This document shows positions 11,835 through 23,477 of a stretch of 64,000 bases of DNA, one piece after another; position 1 is the first letter of the stretch; each line of letters starts with the position of its first letter. The notes beneath the pieces were generated by a model. That model did no database searches. It saw only the letters and a program-made list of their open reading frames with translations, and was not told the origin of the DNA. Location: positions 310,001 through 374,000 of the forward strand of contig CAXKVV010000043.1 in the NCBI GenBank assembly GCA_964058805.1, in the 5' to 3' direction. The position numbers and the translations under genes were made by a program. The DNA comes from Schoenoplectus triqueter (taxonomy: Eukaryota > Streptophyta > Magnoliopsida > Poales > Cyperaceae).

Positions 11835-12220
11835 GTTGGGCTATGGTGCTACACGTAGCACGAATAGCCCCTATGCTACGGATCATTTCTTCATTTTTAA
11901 GTTCAAATTGTTGATCCAACTGCTCAAAATAATTTTCATATGAAAATCTAGTTGTAGATCAAATTTTATATTTGTTAGAATTTTTTATTATTTGTTTAGA
12001 TAGTTAGAAAATTATTTCTTTTGAATGACCCATAATAATTAAATCAGATAATTTTCTAACTAACTAAAAAAATTATAAAAGAATATAAATTTTTGTTTAT
12101 AACTAGATTTTCATATGAAAGTCATTTTGAGCGGTCAGATCGACCGTTTGAACTTTGAGAATGAAAAACCAGTCCGTGGTGCACGGATCATCCGTGCTAC
12201 ACTTAGCACTGTAGCCAAAC
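11835..12220. mobile_element. Foldback MITE, type V
   Basis: The left end is GTTGGGCTATGGTGCTACAC and the right end is TGCTACACTTAGCACTGTAG followed by CCAAAC. The arms are inverted copies (TCATATGAAAATCTAGTTGT against ATAACTAGATTTTCATATGA). It lies directly beside the next element at 12223. Confidence 0.8.
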
Positions 12221-12222
12221 TA

Positions 12223-12600
12223 TATAGCTATGGTGCTTCAAGAAGCACAAAACCTCCCATGCTTCGTGTCCATATCTCGAATTTGAAAATTCGAACGGCC
12301 GATCCAAACCGTTGAACATCATCTTCATATTGAAATGTCTTTGGAGATCAAATTTTTTGTTATTTTTTAAATGGATACAAAGTTTGCTGATCTAATGATT
12401 TATGTATCATCCAAAACTAGTGATTTTGTACTCATCTAAAAAATAGTATAAAAATTGAAAAAAATATAAATTTTGATCTTCAATGATAGTTCAATATTAA
12501 GATCAAGTTCAACAGTTTGGATCAGCCATTTGAACTTTTAATTCGAGATACGGATGCGAAACAAGAGAAATTTTGTCCTTCGCGAAATACCATAGCCCCC
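12223..12600. mobile_element. Foldback MITE, type VI
   Basis: The left end is AGCTATGGTGCTTCAAGAAG and the right end CCTTCGCGAAATACCATAGC, with inverted internal arms around GTTGAACATCATCTTCATAT. A CT/TA/GA microsatellite follows at 12601-12640. Confidence 0.75.
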
Positions 12601-12638
12601 GTATCTCTCTCTCTCTATATATATATAGAGAGAGAGAG

Positions 12639-13046
12639 AGTAAATATACTGTGAGTTTAACCTCATAGAGGTTTTCCGTGAGTTTAACTCAAAAAGCACA
12701 TCAAATCATCTTCAAATTTTAATTTATCATCCTCATTAAATTTTTTGTATGAAAATCTTATGGGATGGAAAAATTTGGAGTGTTTTGAGATTTTTAAGTC
12801 AACGTTTTTAATTTTTAAAAATAATGTTCAAGTATTGAATATATTATTATTATTTTTAGAGCTGATTTTAAAAAATTAAAGACCATAACTTAAAAAACTC
12901 AAAACACTCTAAATTGTTTCATTCCATAAGATTTTCATATAAAGAATTTAATGAGTATGATAAATTAAAATTTGAAGACAATTTGATATGCTTTTTGAAT
13001 TAATCTCATAGAAAGCTTCCGTAAGCTTAAGCTTACGGTATCTTTA

Positions 13047-13048
<2 letters not shown>
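12639..13048. mobile_element. Foldback MITE, type I copy 2
   Basis: It has the same arms as 9662-10016: AGTAAATATACTGTGAG on the left and TACGGTATCTTTACT on the right. An extra repeat near the left end (the GAGTTTAAC word occurs twice) accounts for its greater length. It is flanked by a GA tract on the left and by (CT)n(TA)n on the right (13049-13103). Confidence 0.85.
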
Positions 13049-13103
<55 letters not shown>

Positions 13104-13110
<7 letters not shown>

Positions 13111-13521
13111 GTAGGTTACGGTGCTTTGCAAAGTGAAAATTTATTTTTTACTTTGCATTGAGATTTCATATCCCGACGGTTCAAATGGTCAATCGAAATT
13201 AGTCAAAAAAAAATTATGTTAAAATCTTGTGGGATATTAAATTTCATGATTTTTTTTTAGGTTTCTAACTATTTTTTAAATTATTTTTAAAAGCAGCCCT
13301 GAAATATATCATTTTCTTATGTTAAATAAGACTGTTTTTAAAAATAATTTAGAAAATAGCTAGAAAACTCAAAAAATCATGAAATTTAATATCCCATAAT
13401 ATTTTAACATAAAGAAATTATTAAGCAACTTAGATTGACTATTTAAACCGTTGGGATATAAAATCTCAATGCAAAGTAAAAACAGATCTTTACTTTGTAA
13501 AGCACCGTAACCTACCCCTAT
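13104..13521. mobile_element. Foldback MITE, type III copy 2
   Basis: TATAGGGGTAGGTTACGGTG on the left and CACCGTAACCTACCCCTA on the right form an almost exact inverted repeat. The interior is collinear with 10920-11333. A TA tract lies on each side. Confidence 0.85.
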
Positions 13522-14286
13522 TATATATATATATATATATATATGAAGAACTAAATATAATAAACGATACATACACGAAATTCACGCTATGCATGAAATA
13601 ATTCTCTCATATTAGTCATGGAAATATCACAACCCTACATTCATCTCAATGTTCAAACAAATTAATTAATTATGATCGTAAAAACAATAGAAGTTGATAG
13701 AACAATCATGGTAATAAATTGCGAGAGATAAAAAAAACTTGTGAGAGATGTACAAATTATTCTCATATAATTGAGAGAATTTTTGATTAAAAATTGCCTA
13801 ACTTCTGAATGCACGTATTAAATTATAACATGCAAATTAAGTCGACATGCATTCGGACTAAGAGTAAAAGAAAAAAAAAATACAATACATTTTAGACCAG
13901 AATTTTATTATAATTTTTAATTAAGGAAAGACAGATAAATAATAATTCAACTAAATTCGATCTTTTAATTGGATGGACCAGATGTTAAAGGCCTCCAGTT
14001 TATGAAGAACTGTGGAGGATAAAATACGATTCAAAGGTCTTTTTCATGATAGAGCCAACGACGTACGCTATGACACGACACCGCTTGAGAGTTGAGAACT
14101 TGAGATGCATGATTTGTTGTTTTTCTTTTATATTATTTGAGTAAATAGTTTAAGCAAATGCAGAGGACCAATAAGTCTGGAGACAAATTACCCAGTGGGT
14201 TTAAGAAGTAAAATATCATAAACATAAGCTGCGTGCATTGTTTCTGCGCTGAATTTTATCCTCTTCAAATACACTAATTAATTCAG
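13522..14286. other. Upstream region of asparagine synthetase
   Basis: AT-rich sequence after the last foldback element of the cluster. No gene recognised. It presumably holds distal promoter sequence of the downstream gene, but no specific regulatory motif could be assigned with confidence. Confidence 0.4.
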
Positions 14287-14432
14287 TCTCGCTGTAGGGG
14301 CGGATCTACGTGTATCCAGCGCATCTACGTGTACCACATATATAACAAGTTAATGAATTTGAACCCGATAAATTATTACAATCCGATAATTATCCCTCTG
14401 ATCAAAATTCTGCATCCGCCCCTGTCTCGCTG
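14287..14432. mobile_element. 130-bp hAT MITE in the asparagine synthetase promoter
   Basis: The element is 14295-14424. It starts TAGGGGCGGAT and ends ATCCGCCCCTG, an inverted repeat with one terminal mismatch. The flanking 8-mers are identical, TCTCGCTG (14287-14294 and 14425-14432), a hAT-type TSD. The right end lies 20 bp upstream of the putative TATA box at 14445, so the insertion separated the core promoter from the sequence that used to adjoin it. Confidence 0.92.
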
Positions 14433-14444
14433 GCTCCTAACGCC

Positions 14445-14452
14445 TATAAATA
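14445..14452 (+). promoter_or_regulatory. Putative TATA box of asparagine synthetase
   Basis: TATAAATA lies in a GC-richer context (GCC before, GAGAG after), 117 bp before the first nucleotide of the start codon. A start of transcription near 14475-14485 would give a 5' leader of about 90 nt. Inferred from motif and spacing only. Confidence 0.65.
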
Positions 14453-14568
14453 GAGAGCAAGCAATGAAGCAAATTAAAAACAAAGAACTACCAACACAAA
14501 ACCTCTCCTCTTAGCCCCTCTTTTGTTTCTCTTTCAGAGCTCTGTGGTTGAATTAGGAGTAGTTAAGT

Positions 14569-17500
14569 ATGTGTGGAATCCTTGCAGTGTTGGGCTGTGC
14601 CGACGATTCTCAGGCGAAGCGGGTCCGAGTCCTCGAGCTCTCTCGCAGGCAAACTTTCTGTGATTTATTTAATCTCTCTCTCTCTCTTTTTTTTTTTTTG
14701 CTTCACTCTATTTTTAGTTCATTTTTTCCCGTTAATCTTCATCCTTAATTTCTAAGTTCTAACCTCATTGGCAAAGCATGCTTAGATGCTACATTCATCA
14801 CTACGACGCCAAATAAATTAAATTGCGCGCTACACCTTATATATGTAACAAAATTGGACCAGAAAAATGGGAAAACCATTTAATATTTTGCCCTTATGAA
14901 CAATCTGAGCTAAAAAGTACCAATGTTTATTACTACATGCCCAACAAGTAGCAGTAATTTAGTAAATATTATGTTGATATTGAAATGTATATGTTTTTTC
15001 CCCAAAGAAGCTCATTAGTTAGTCTATTATTTAATATTAAGTATATAAAAGTACAAATATATATCATAAGTAGGTTGAAGCACAGGGGACCAGACTGGAG
15101 TGGGTTGTGCCAATATGGGGACAATTTTTTGTCACACCAGAGACTTGCCATCATTGATCCTGCCTCAGGAGATCAACCTCTCTATAATGAAGACAAATCT
15201 ATCATTGTCACGGTACAATTTGTTTTGCTTCATTAAATTGTTTTGTTTATGTACTAATTTCTTAATATTTTTGTTGGGTTTCTCACATATATACTATTTT
15301 TCTAGTAAAGACACCAACTTTTACTCCATGCATAAAACTATCATGTTCATTAAATTCTTCATATAAAAATTTAGTGTGTTTCGAGTTTTTTTGAAGTCAC
15401 TGTTTTTAATTTTTTAAAAATAAGTTCTAAAAATAATAATAAATATTCAATGTTTGTATATTTTTTTAAAAATTAAAAATAATGAGTTAGAACACTCAAA
15501 ACACCTTAAATTTTTGTATCCCATAAGGTTTTCATATGAAGAATTTAATAAGCATGATAAATTAAAATTTGGAGATGATTTGATGCGTGTGTATATATAT
15601 AATGTTTAATCTCTGGCTGGTTGGATACTTGGATTTACAATAGCGTTACCCATCTCAAATTGAACTTCAATGTTTCACCTGAGAATTAATACAAAAAATT
15701 TCCTCATATATAATTACCGTAATAAATATATGAAATTTAGGAGTCACTTTCAAATTGTGACAAAACGTACACTTTGTAAATTGTGACAAGATCACACTTT
15801 GCAAAATGTGACAAAACATACTTTAGCTTTAACATTACTGATTAGGATTAGTTAGGATTATGTTTTCTTGCAACGATTTCGAAAGAGTTCAGAAAGCAAG
15901 CATGCTGTTGGATCATTTTACACACTATGCTTTTTGGTCACATAAATTCAGCAAACAAAATCATAATAAAATTTAGTTAAAACTTTTTTCCTGCTTATGT
16001 ATTGTTGAAATATAAACTTAATTTTAGTATTAAAGTTAAATAAATTAGGAAATAAAGGGAGACTCTTTGGCTTCAGCACTTTGGCAGAATTTTAAGGCTG
16101 ATTAATGATAGCATTTGAAGGGGCAAATTGACGTGGAATTTAGTGTATGACTTATAGATGGAAAGCTCTTGAAGTCTAGTTTCTAATGGTTCAAATTCCA
16201 AATCGTTTGGAGTTCCCTACGGAGAGTTATGGCGATTTTAGTGGACAGTGGTCAGCTGAAAGGGTGCTGTTTAGAATTCTGTTTTTATTATATGTTTTTA
16301 TTACGAATTTTAAGAGTCATGTTTAAGGCTATAAATAGACTTGTATTCTGTTGTAAGCAGGTAAGAGAGAAGAAAATAGTGTAAGAGAAATAGAAGATAT
16401 AGTTTGAATAGAAAGAAATTTCAGAATTGTTCTCTCTTTTCTCCACCGAGATATATCATATTATAACATGTATGTTTATATATGCATTGTACCTTGTAGG
16501 CATAAGTGCATAAAAATTGGAAATGAACAAAATTCTAAACTTGCAGGTAAATGGAGAGATATACAACCATGAAGAGTTGAGAAAAAAGCTGCCTAACCAC
16601 AAATTTCGCACTGGCAGCGACTGTGAGGTCATTGCACATCTGGTAAGAGATTATGTCATTGCCAAGAAACAAAATCCACTTGAATTATTTATTAACTTAA
16701 GATATATAATTAATTTTATAAGATTGAACTAACATTAAGAATCAAAAAAATATATATATTTCCTTAGTACGAGGAGCATGGTGAAGGATTTGTTGACATG
16801 TTAGACGGCGTCTTTTCATTTGTTTTGCTTGATACTCGTGATCATAGTTTTCTTGCTGCTCGTGATGCAATCGGAGTTACGCCCCTCTATATCGGTTGGG
16901 GCCTTGATGGTAACTAATTTCCAAAACATTTACCTCTGCATTTTACGTTTGTAGCTTTTTTTTTTTCCTTTTTGGATAAGCTTTTACATTCACAATTTTA
17001 GAAATTAAAACAGTATATATATATATGAAATATGATCTACCACTGTATGCTATCAAAGATATATATTACTCAAATTACCACATAATGTAACTGTATAACA
17101 CATCAATGACTGTTTTAATTAGTTTAAGGAACAGTGATTCCTCTACCAGTGTTGTTTATGTCCCAGTAATGCAATTAATAGCACCAGTGGGTAACATACT
17201 AACAGTAGATAGCAAATCCATCAACTTTTTGTGGCCAAACTAAGAAAATACCGTTGGTTTACCAGGAAAATTCATAATATTATAGTAATGAAGTTTAAAA
17301 AAATAAGGTTTACTTTATTGTAATTTTTGCTTCGTCTTTTTATCATTTTAGGGTCCGTGTGGATTTCATCAGAAATGAAGGGGCTAAATGATGATTGTGA
17401 GCATTTTGAGATATTTCCACCTGGACATCTTTTTTCCAGCAAAAAAGCCGCTTTCAAGAGATGGTACAACCCATCATGGCACACTGAGTCCATCCCATCT

Positions 17501-20005
17501 ACAACCTATGATCCTCTAACCCTTCGAGAAGCTTTTGAGAAGGTAAGAGTAAACTCTAATACTTATTTTTTTCACAATTTAATTATGTTATCAGGTTCCC
17601 AGAAATTATATCAACAGCTCAGAACAAAGTACAATTTATTTCGTATACAAGTAATATAACTTCATAAAGAGCTTTCATTCTTGCAAAAGGAACTAAATAC
17701 CAAAAAATAGATATGAATTCACTAATTGTTCTCTTTTTTCTTTTAAGGCTGTGATAAAGAGGCTTATGACTGATGTACCATTTGGTGTGCTCTTATCTGG
17801 TGGCCTGGACTCATCATTGGTTGCAGCTGTGACAATCCGCCACTTGGCAGAAACCAATGTTGCAAAACAGTGGGGCACCAAGCTTCATTCTTTCTGTGTT
17901 GGATTGGAGGTTTGCATTTAGCCCCTTGATTGTTTTCTTTTCTGGCATATTTTCCATAACTGATGTTACTATTGGTATTGTACCTCTTTCATTTTGTAGG
18001 GTTCCCCAGATTTGAAGGCAGCAAAGGAGGTGGCTGATTACCTAGGAACAGTGCACCATGAATTCAACTTCACAGTTCAGGTACCGCCAGTTTTAGGTTG
18101 TACCAGGAATATGGTAGAAGCATTGGCTCAGATCAAACCTGATCTAAATTTTAATTCATTTACAAATTTAGTCTCAAATGTAAAACACACAATAGATTAA
18201 CAAATTGGTTTTATCTGTATCAGTCAAAGAAATTCTTAACATACCAGTACTAAATTTTCCTTCTATGTATTCTAATATTACTCTATTTTCCTTTAACGTT
18301 GGATTGTAATTTATTAGGATGGAATAGACGCAATAGAGGATGTTATATACCACACTGAAACATATGATGTAACAACCATTCGTGCAAGCACACCTATGTT
18401 TCTGATGTCACGAAAAATAAAGGCACTAGGTGTTAAAATGGTAATTTCTGGTGAAGGTTCAGATGAGATCTTTGGAGGGTACTTGTACTTTCACAAGGCA
18501 CCTAACAAGGAAGAGTTTCACCATGAGACTTGCCGCAAGGTTCGATCTTGAATCCTGAAAATTTGAATTAATATGATCCTATGCAGTAAAAGTTGCAATC
18601 AAAATTTATTGTTATTTTTTATGACCAGCAATCCAGTACCTTTGTTGCTTTTACTGTGATGAACGGTACTATATGATGAAGCACATTAGTACCATACCAG
18701 ATAATTTTTGCACCTTGGTATAATACCTAATAATTCACCGATGTATAGCACACCCAAATTATTTAGGCTTATTCCATGCAAACTATCCCCACTTAAAAAA
18801 TAAATGCAACATGTTGGACTCCTGAGACAGTTCCAATTAATTAGAAAACATATCCAATATCACCGTACTGACAGTCTGGCACCATGCAAGCCAACATCTA
18901 CACTGGTATGAGTAACCCACGTTTAATATCTTTGTAATTTTTTTTCCATGTACAGATAAAGGCATTGCACCAGTATGACTGTCTTAGAGCTAACAAAGCC
19001 ACATCAGCATGGGGTCTTGAGGCACGCATACCATTTCTCGACAAAGAGTTCATCAATGTAGCAATGAGTATTGATCCCGAGTCAAAGATGGTTCGTACCT
19101 ACATGTTTCAATTTTGTCCCCAACTTTTATTTGTTTTTGCATGAATTCTGAAGCTAACTATCTGTGCCTTGTTAAATTTAAACAGATCCAACGGGATATT
19201 GGAAGGATCGAGAAATGGGTTCTGAGAAAGGCCTTTGATGATGAAAAAAGCCCCTATCTTCCAAGGGTTTGTTTATTTAGATCTCTGCCTTTTTAACATT
19301 GAATTTTCTAATGTCAGATAAATTTAAACAATTATTCTCGTTTTTTTTTGGTTTTGGAATTTTCAGCATATTTTATATAGGCAAAAGGAGCAGTTTAGCG
19401 ATGGAGTTGGCTACAGTTGGATTGATGGGCTCAAGGCCCATGCTGAAGCACATGTAAGTTCATTAATGTTTCTTTAAGTTTGCACCTTTAAACAAATTAA
19501 ATACATTTATGTCCTTGAATCAATCAGTAATTAGAAAATGATAATTTGATATGCAGGTAACTGATAGGATGATGCTAAATGCAAAAAAAATATACCCGCA
19601 CAACACGCCTACGACCAAAGAAGCCTATTATTATAGAATGATTTTTGAGAGGTTCTTTCCTCAGGTAATTCTGAATCTTCTATTTTTCCCCAATATATAT
19701 AGAGAAAATTTATATAGACAAAAATTTCATCAAAGATTTTCTGTATGGTGGTATAGAATTACTCAGCAAGGTTGACAGTACCTGGTGGGCCCAGTGTGGC
19801 ATGCAGCACAGCAAATGCCATAGAGTGGGATGCACAGTGGTCTGGCAACCTTGATCCGTCAGGCAGAGCGGCACTGGGAGTGCATGAATCAGCATATGAC
19901 CCACAGCCACAGAAGATCCCTGCCTCGATATTGACCGGTGCTGCCACCAGCAGCAAACAAAGAATTATAGAAATGGCAGCTCCTGGTGTTACTATTCAGA
20001 GCTGA
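14569..20005 (+). CDS. ASN: Glutamine-dependent asparagine synthetase, 13 exons
   Basis: Cytosolic enzyme that makes asparagine from aspartate, ATP and glutamine amide nitrogen, central to nitrogen transport and storage. Exons: 14569-14648, 15074-15212, 16547-16642, 16768-16909, 17352-17542, 17748-17909, 18000-18080, 18318-18539, 18956-19090, 19186-19266, 19367-19453, 19557-19664, 19757-20005. All joins keep frame and give 590 aa, the usual plant length. The protein starts MCGILAVLG, where Cys2 is the glutaminase nucleophile once Met is removed. [17 protein letters not shown] and GSDCEV of the glutaminase domain are present, and SGGLDSS (residues 233-239) is the ATP-pyrophosphate loop of the synthetase domain. 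SGEGSDE and the LEARIPFLD stretch are intact. Intron 1 begins GC rather than GT. Intron 2 holds a solo LTR and a foldback MITE. Nothing suggests a pseudogene. Which plant ASN class it belongs to cannot be settled here. Confidence 0.97.
15304..15586. mobile_element. Foldback MITE, type I copy 3 (worn), in ASN intron 2
   Basis: Arms ATGTTCATTAAATTCTTCAT and ATGAAGAATTTAATAAGCAT are inverted and match the 9662-10016 element. The outer ends have decayed, but a TAGTAAAGACACC remnant is visible at 15303. A TATATATA tract follows the right end. It lies wholly within intron 2. Confidence 0.7.
15998..16473 (+). mobile_element. Solo LTR in ASN intron 2, perfect 5-bp TSD
   Basis: The LTR is 16003-16468 (466 bp). 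It starts TGTTGAAATATAA and ends TATAACA, with the same 5-mer TGTAT on both sides (15998-16002 and 16469-16473). A promoter-like TATAAATA at 16330-16337 lies in the same orientation as the host gene. The start sequence is Copia-like. No internal retroelement sequence remains, so the element was reduced by LTR-LTR recombination. The right end lies 78 bp before exon 3. Confidence 0.9.
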
Positions 20006-20455
20006 TTGCTTCTCTGGAGAATGTACTATTGCCTTTCTCCTCATAATGCAGTGTTTAAATAGTTTCTTTAGAATAAAGCATAAGGCTTTTATGTGCAGTT
20101 TCTGTGTTATGCATGTATTAGTGATTTACCAGTTCATTTCTCTGGTTGTATTTCTGCATGGTTGCGTGGTAGCACCAAAGTAATGTATAATTATTCTTGT
20201 TAAGATGTGCTCATCGTTGTATGGATCTAAAAGCATTTTCGATGTTTTTATGTATGTTTGGTATTGCAGAGCTGTAATTTTCCCTCTATAACTTCACACA
20301 CGCACTTTACAAACCGATAATCGTCAAGTTAATGACAGACTTCTATTACAACATAATTCCGCATTCATTTGTTTCTTATTCGGACTTTGACACCAATTAG
20401 AGATTACAAGTCTGATGTAAATGCATAATTCAGGGTAAAACTAGTCCATACAGAT
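20006..20455 (+). other. 3' flank of asparagine synthetase
   Basis: The presumed 3' UTR follows the TGA at 20003-20005. AATAAA-like words occur (for example GAATAAAGC near 20071), and the region is T-rich. The MULE insertion begins at 20465, about 460 bp after the stop codon. No other gene seen. Confidence 0.55.
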
Positions 20456-20464
20456 CAAATTAAG

Positions 20465-20517
20465 CAGTTTTTAATAATAATAATTATTATTAAATTAATA
20501 TTATTAAAAATAAGAGT
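20465..20517 (+). repeat. MULE left terminal inverted repeat
   Basis: 53 bp matching the reverse complement of 27932-27984 without a mismatch. Beyond it the two ends diverge but regain similarity around the word AAATATACGAATAGAA. Confidence 0.93.
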
Positions 20518-20550
20518 AAGAAACTAGGAATTTCAAATATACGAATAGAA

Positions 20551-20634
20551 GCGCGCCACTGTCAGTGGCGTCTTTACCAAACGCGTCACTGGCAGTGGCG
20601 CGTTTTCTTAGAACGCGTCACTGCCAGTGGCGTC
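20551..20634. repeat. Left subterminal palindrome array of the MULE
   Basis: Three palindromes of the form CGyCACTGnCAGTGGCG at 20551-20571, 20581-20602 and 20613-20633. The spacer bases are T, G and C in turn, so the two half-sites CACTG/CAGTG are kept while the centre varies. Such arrays are candidate transposase-binding sites, by inference. Confidence 0.85.
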
Positions 20635-20807
20635 TTTGTTTGCTATAAATACCAACCCCGCTCATTCAATTCTCACAAACACAAATACAACAAACATCCA
20701 ACTTTTTCAAAATGCTACCATATTTAAATTATAATCCCGATGAAGAAAATTATACTGCAGAACAACCGAGCGGCAGTAATTTTATGACGGGAATATTTTA
20801 AAACCAC

Positions 20808-20985
20808 AATCAAACCAATTCCTATCAAACCTACGATCAAATCAATTCCTATCAAACCTACGATCAAACCAATTCCTATCAAATTTATGATCAAACCAAT
20901 TCCTATCCAACCTATGATCAAACTAATTCCTATCAAACCTACGATCAAACTAATTCCTATCCAACCTATGATCAAACCAATTTTT
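20808..20985 (+). repeat. 27-bp tandem repeat encoding an NSYQTYDQT-type motif
   Basis: About 6.5 units of 27 bp, each encoding nine residues close to NSYQTYDQT, with codon-level variation (CAAACC/CCAACC, TACGAT/TATGAT). The result is a polar Asn/Gln/Tyr/Thr-rich segment near the transposase N-terminus, resembling low-complexity prion-like sequence. Confidence 0.88.
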
Positions 20986-23477
20986 ATCTGTATCCAGCTA
21001 TTTACAGTAACAATATAATTTATCAACAACCGAACCCAACGATGCCACTATATAATTTTTTTGACGGTAGTAGTAGTACTACGTCTGGTTGTAAATTAGC
21101 TGATAATATTGGTAGTACCGAAGAGCAAAATAATATTGATGGCAGAAGTAGTGTTGATCTAACGATAATGGAATTAAGTGATGATCACGATGATCAGGAT
21201 GAGCAAGATGATGGTGGTCCGTATTATTCAAATGAAGAAAAAACAGGAGATGATTACACTGAGCAGTCAGATTTTTCGATCGATGAATCTGAAGATGAGG
21301 AAATTCAGAGATGCGATACCACATTGTTAGTTACCAGACGAACTGAGAGACATCATCCCGTAGAAGCGTTAAATAATTTTGAGATGTTTAACCGTTTAGG
21401 CGCGAATGAATCTCTCTTAGGACTCGATGATGAGTTAGCTGAAAATAAAATATTTGCTTCTAAATCAGCTTTAAATTGGGTAATTTGTGATTGGAGTGTT
21501 AGGGAAAAACGTTCAATGTTGGGTACAAAAAAGTTGTAAAACATGACTTATTATGAAATGCAATGAAAGAGTTGTCCTTAAAGATTATACGCTAGACCTG
21601 AAGAGGGCTCGACCACATGGAGGATCATCATAAATAAAAACCCCCACAACTGTAAAAGACCATCAGGAGACCGCAAACACTTACAACTCACATCTAATTT
21701 GATTGCAGGATGTGTTCGACAACATTTAAAGAATGATCTCTCTCTAACAGTTCAACAAATCAGTATGATTATAGAAACAAAATATCCCGGTGTGGCACCA
21801 ACGTACGGTAAACTTTGGCGTGGTCGAGAAAGAGCAATTGAACAATTATTTGGCACTTGGGAATGATCATATACATTCCTTCCATAAATATTGGAGGCGA
21901 TTGCTCGGACTACTTCATGTACAAAATTTAAAATATCGACGTGTAATACTTCGGATAATAATGTAAAAATAATTAAATCCATAGTTTGGGCTTATGGACC
22001 GTGTATTGCAGCGTTTAAACATTTAAGGCCTATTATAACCATTGACGTTGGATTCTTATCGGGCCGTTATAAGTGTAGATTATTGATGGTGTGTGGATAC
22101 GATGTAGAGAATAAAGTTATTCCTCTAGCATTTGAAATCGTGAATGAAGAGAATGTGGACAATTGGGGTTGGTTCATGCGATAGGTCTGTAATGAAGTGA
22201 TCAAATCTAATATGAAAATATGTGTTATATCCGACCATCATAGGGGAATAAAGGGAGTTTTTGAGCGACCGCATTTGGGATGGTCTGTACAACATGGAGA
22301 GGCGGTACACCGGTATTGCATGCAACACGCCGCAGAGAATTTATATAAGAAAGCCGGAAATTTTGGAAAGAAAGAAGATAATATAAGAGATGATTTCCGA
22401 AAAAGACTAGCGACCAAAAAGAAACCGTGTCGTTTTATAGAGAGATGACGAATTTTGAGGAAATCAAATAAAAAAACTTATGATTTTTTTAAAAAAAAGT
22501 CGGCAGGAGATTAGAAAATGATGATAAATAACCTCCTAATTTTGCTTCGTGGGCGGCACAAACTTATGATGGAGGACATCGATGGAGTATAATGACAAGC
22601 AATAGTTCGGAAGCTCTGAATAGTGTCTTCAGAGTTGAACGAACTTTACCGGTTGCAGTAATTATGGAGGGAACATGGTATAAATATGCTAAATGGTTCG
22701 ATAAGAGGGAAATGGAAGCATTGAACCTGCATAGAGCATGCAAGCAATGGTCCAAAAAAATTGATGACATCTTTGCAAAACGTGACGACAAAGCAGGTTC
22801 GTGTTGATATTATTTTACTATATTTTATAAAATTTTGAACATATCGTGATACCTTTTGTATTTTTTTCAATAATTACAGCTCGTATGAACGTAATTCCGC
22901 TCAGAACTGCTCGAGGAGAATATGAGGTTCATGTGCTTGGTGAGAGGATCGAGAGTGGAGGGTATGGACCGTTCAAGTACACTGTTACAATTCCGATGAA
23001 CGACGCACTCGAGATGACCCACAATTGTCGGAACCGCATTGCACGTGTGATTGTCAAAAACCTCAACTGACTAGGATACCCTGCTCTCATGTGATTGTTG
23101 TATGCCAACATAGAAACTTTGGTGTGTACGGTTTTATAGTTGAGCGATACAATACAGCTCACCTACTGAATACTTGGTCTGGTCAATTTCATTGTTACAG
23201 TGATCAATAAGTTTGGTCGCCATATCTTGGAGAAACTATAATACCAGATAAAGAACTTATAAAAATTGGTCGGCGTGTGAAGGTTAGACGTCGAATGGTA
23301 ATGGATGAGATGGAGGGAAGGATACGGGGTCAAGGTAGATTGAGAAATATACAGTCTTCTGAAGGTGGGTCATCTCAAAGAGATGAAATTAGTCGTGACC
23401 CACTTCTAATGGATACATTACAATCAGGACGACATAGGAGTAGGCCTTCAAGTCCCACAACAAACAGAAGAACCCAA

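Noticed and set aside
14649..14755. Exon 1 of ASN extended to a downstream GT donor
   Set aside because: The extended reading (after CGCAGG) departs from the conserved SRRLKHRG sequence, whereas the GC donor at 14649 restores it exactly.
20551..20634. Regularly spaced palindromes considered as a CRISPR-like array
   Set aside because: Spacers are too short and are not unique sequences, the genome is eukaryotic, and the palindromes are mirrored at the other end of a bounded MULE.
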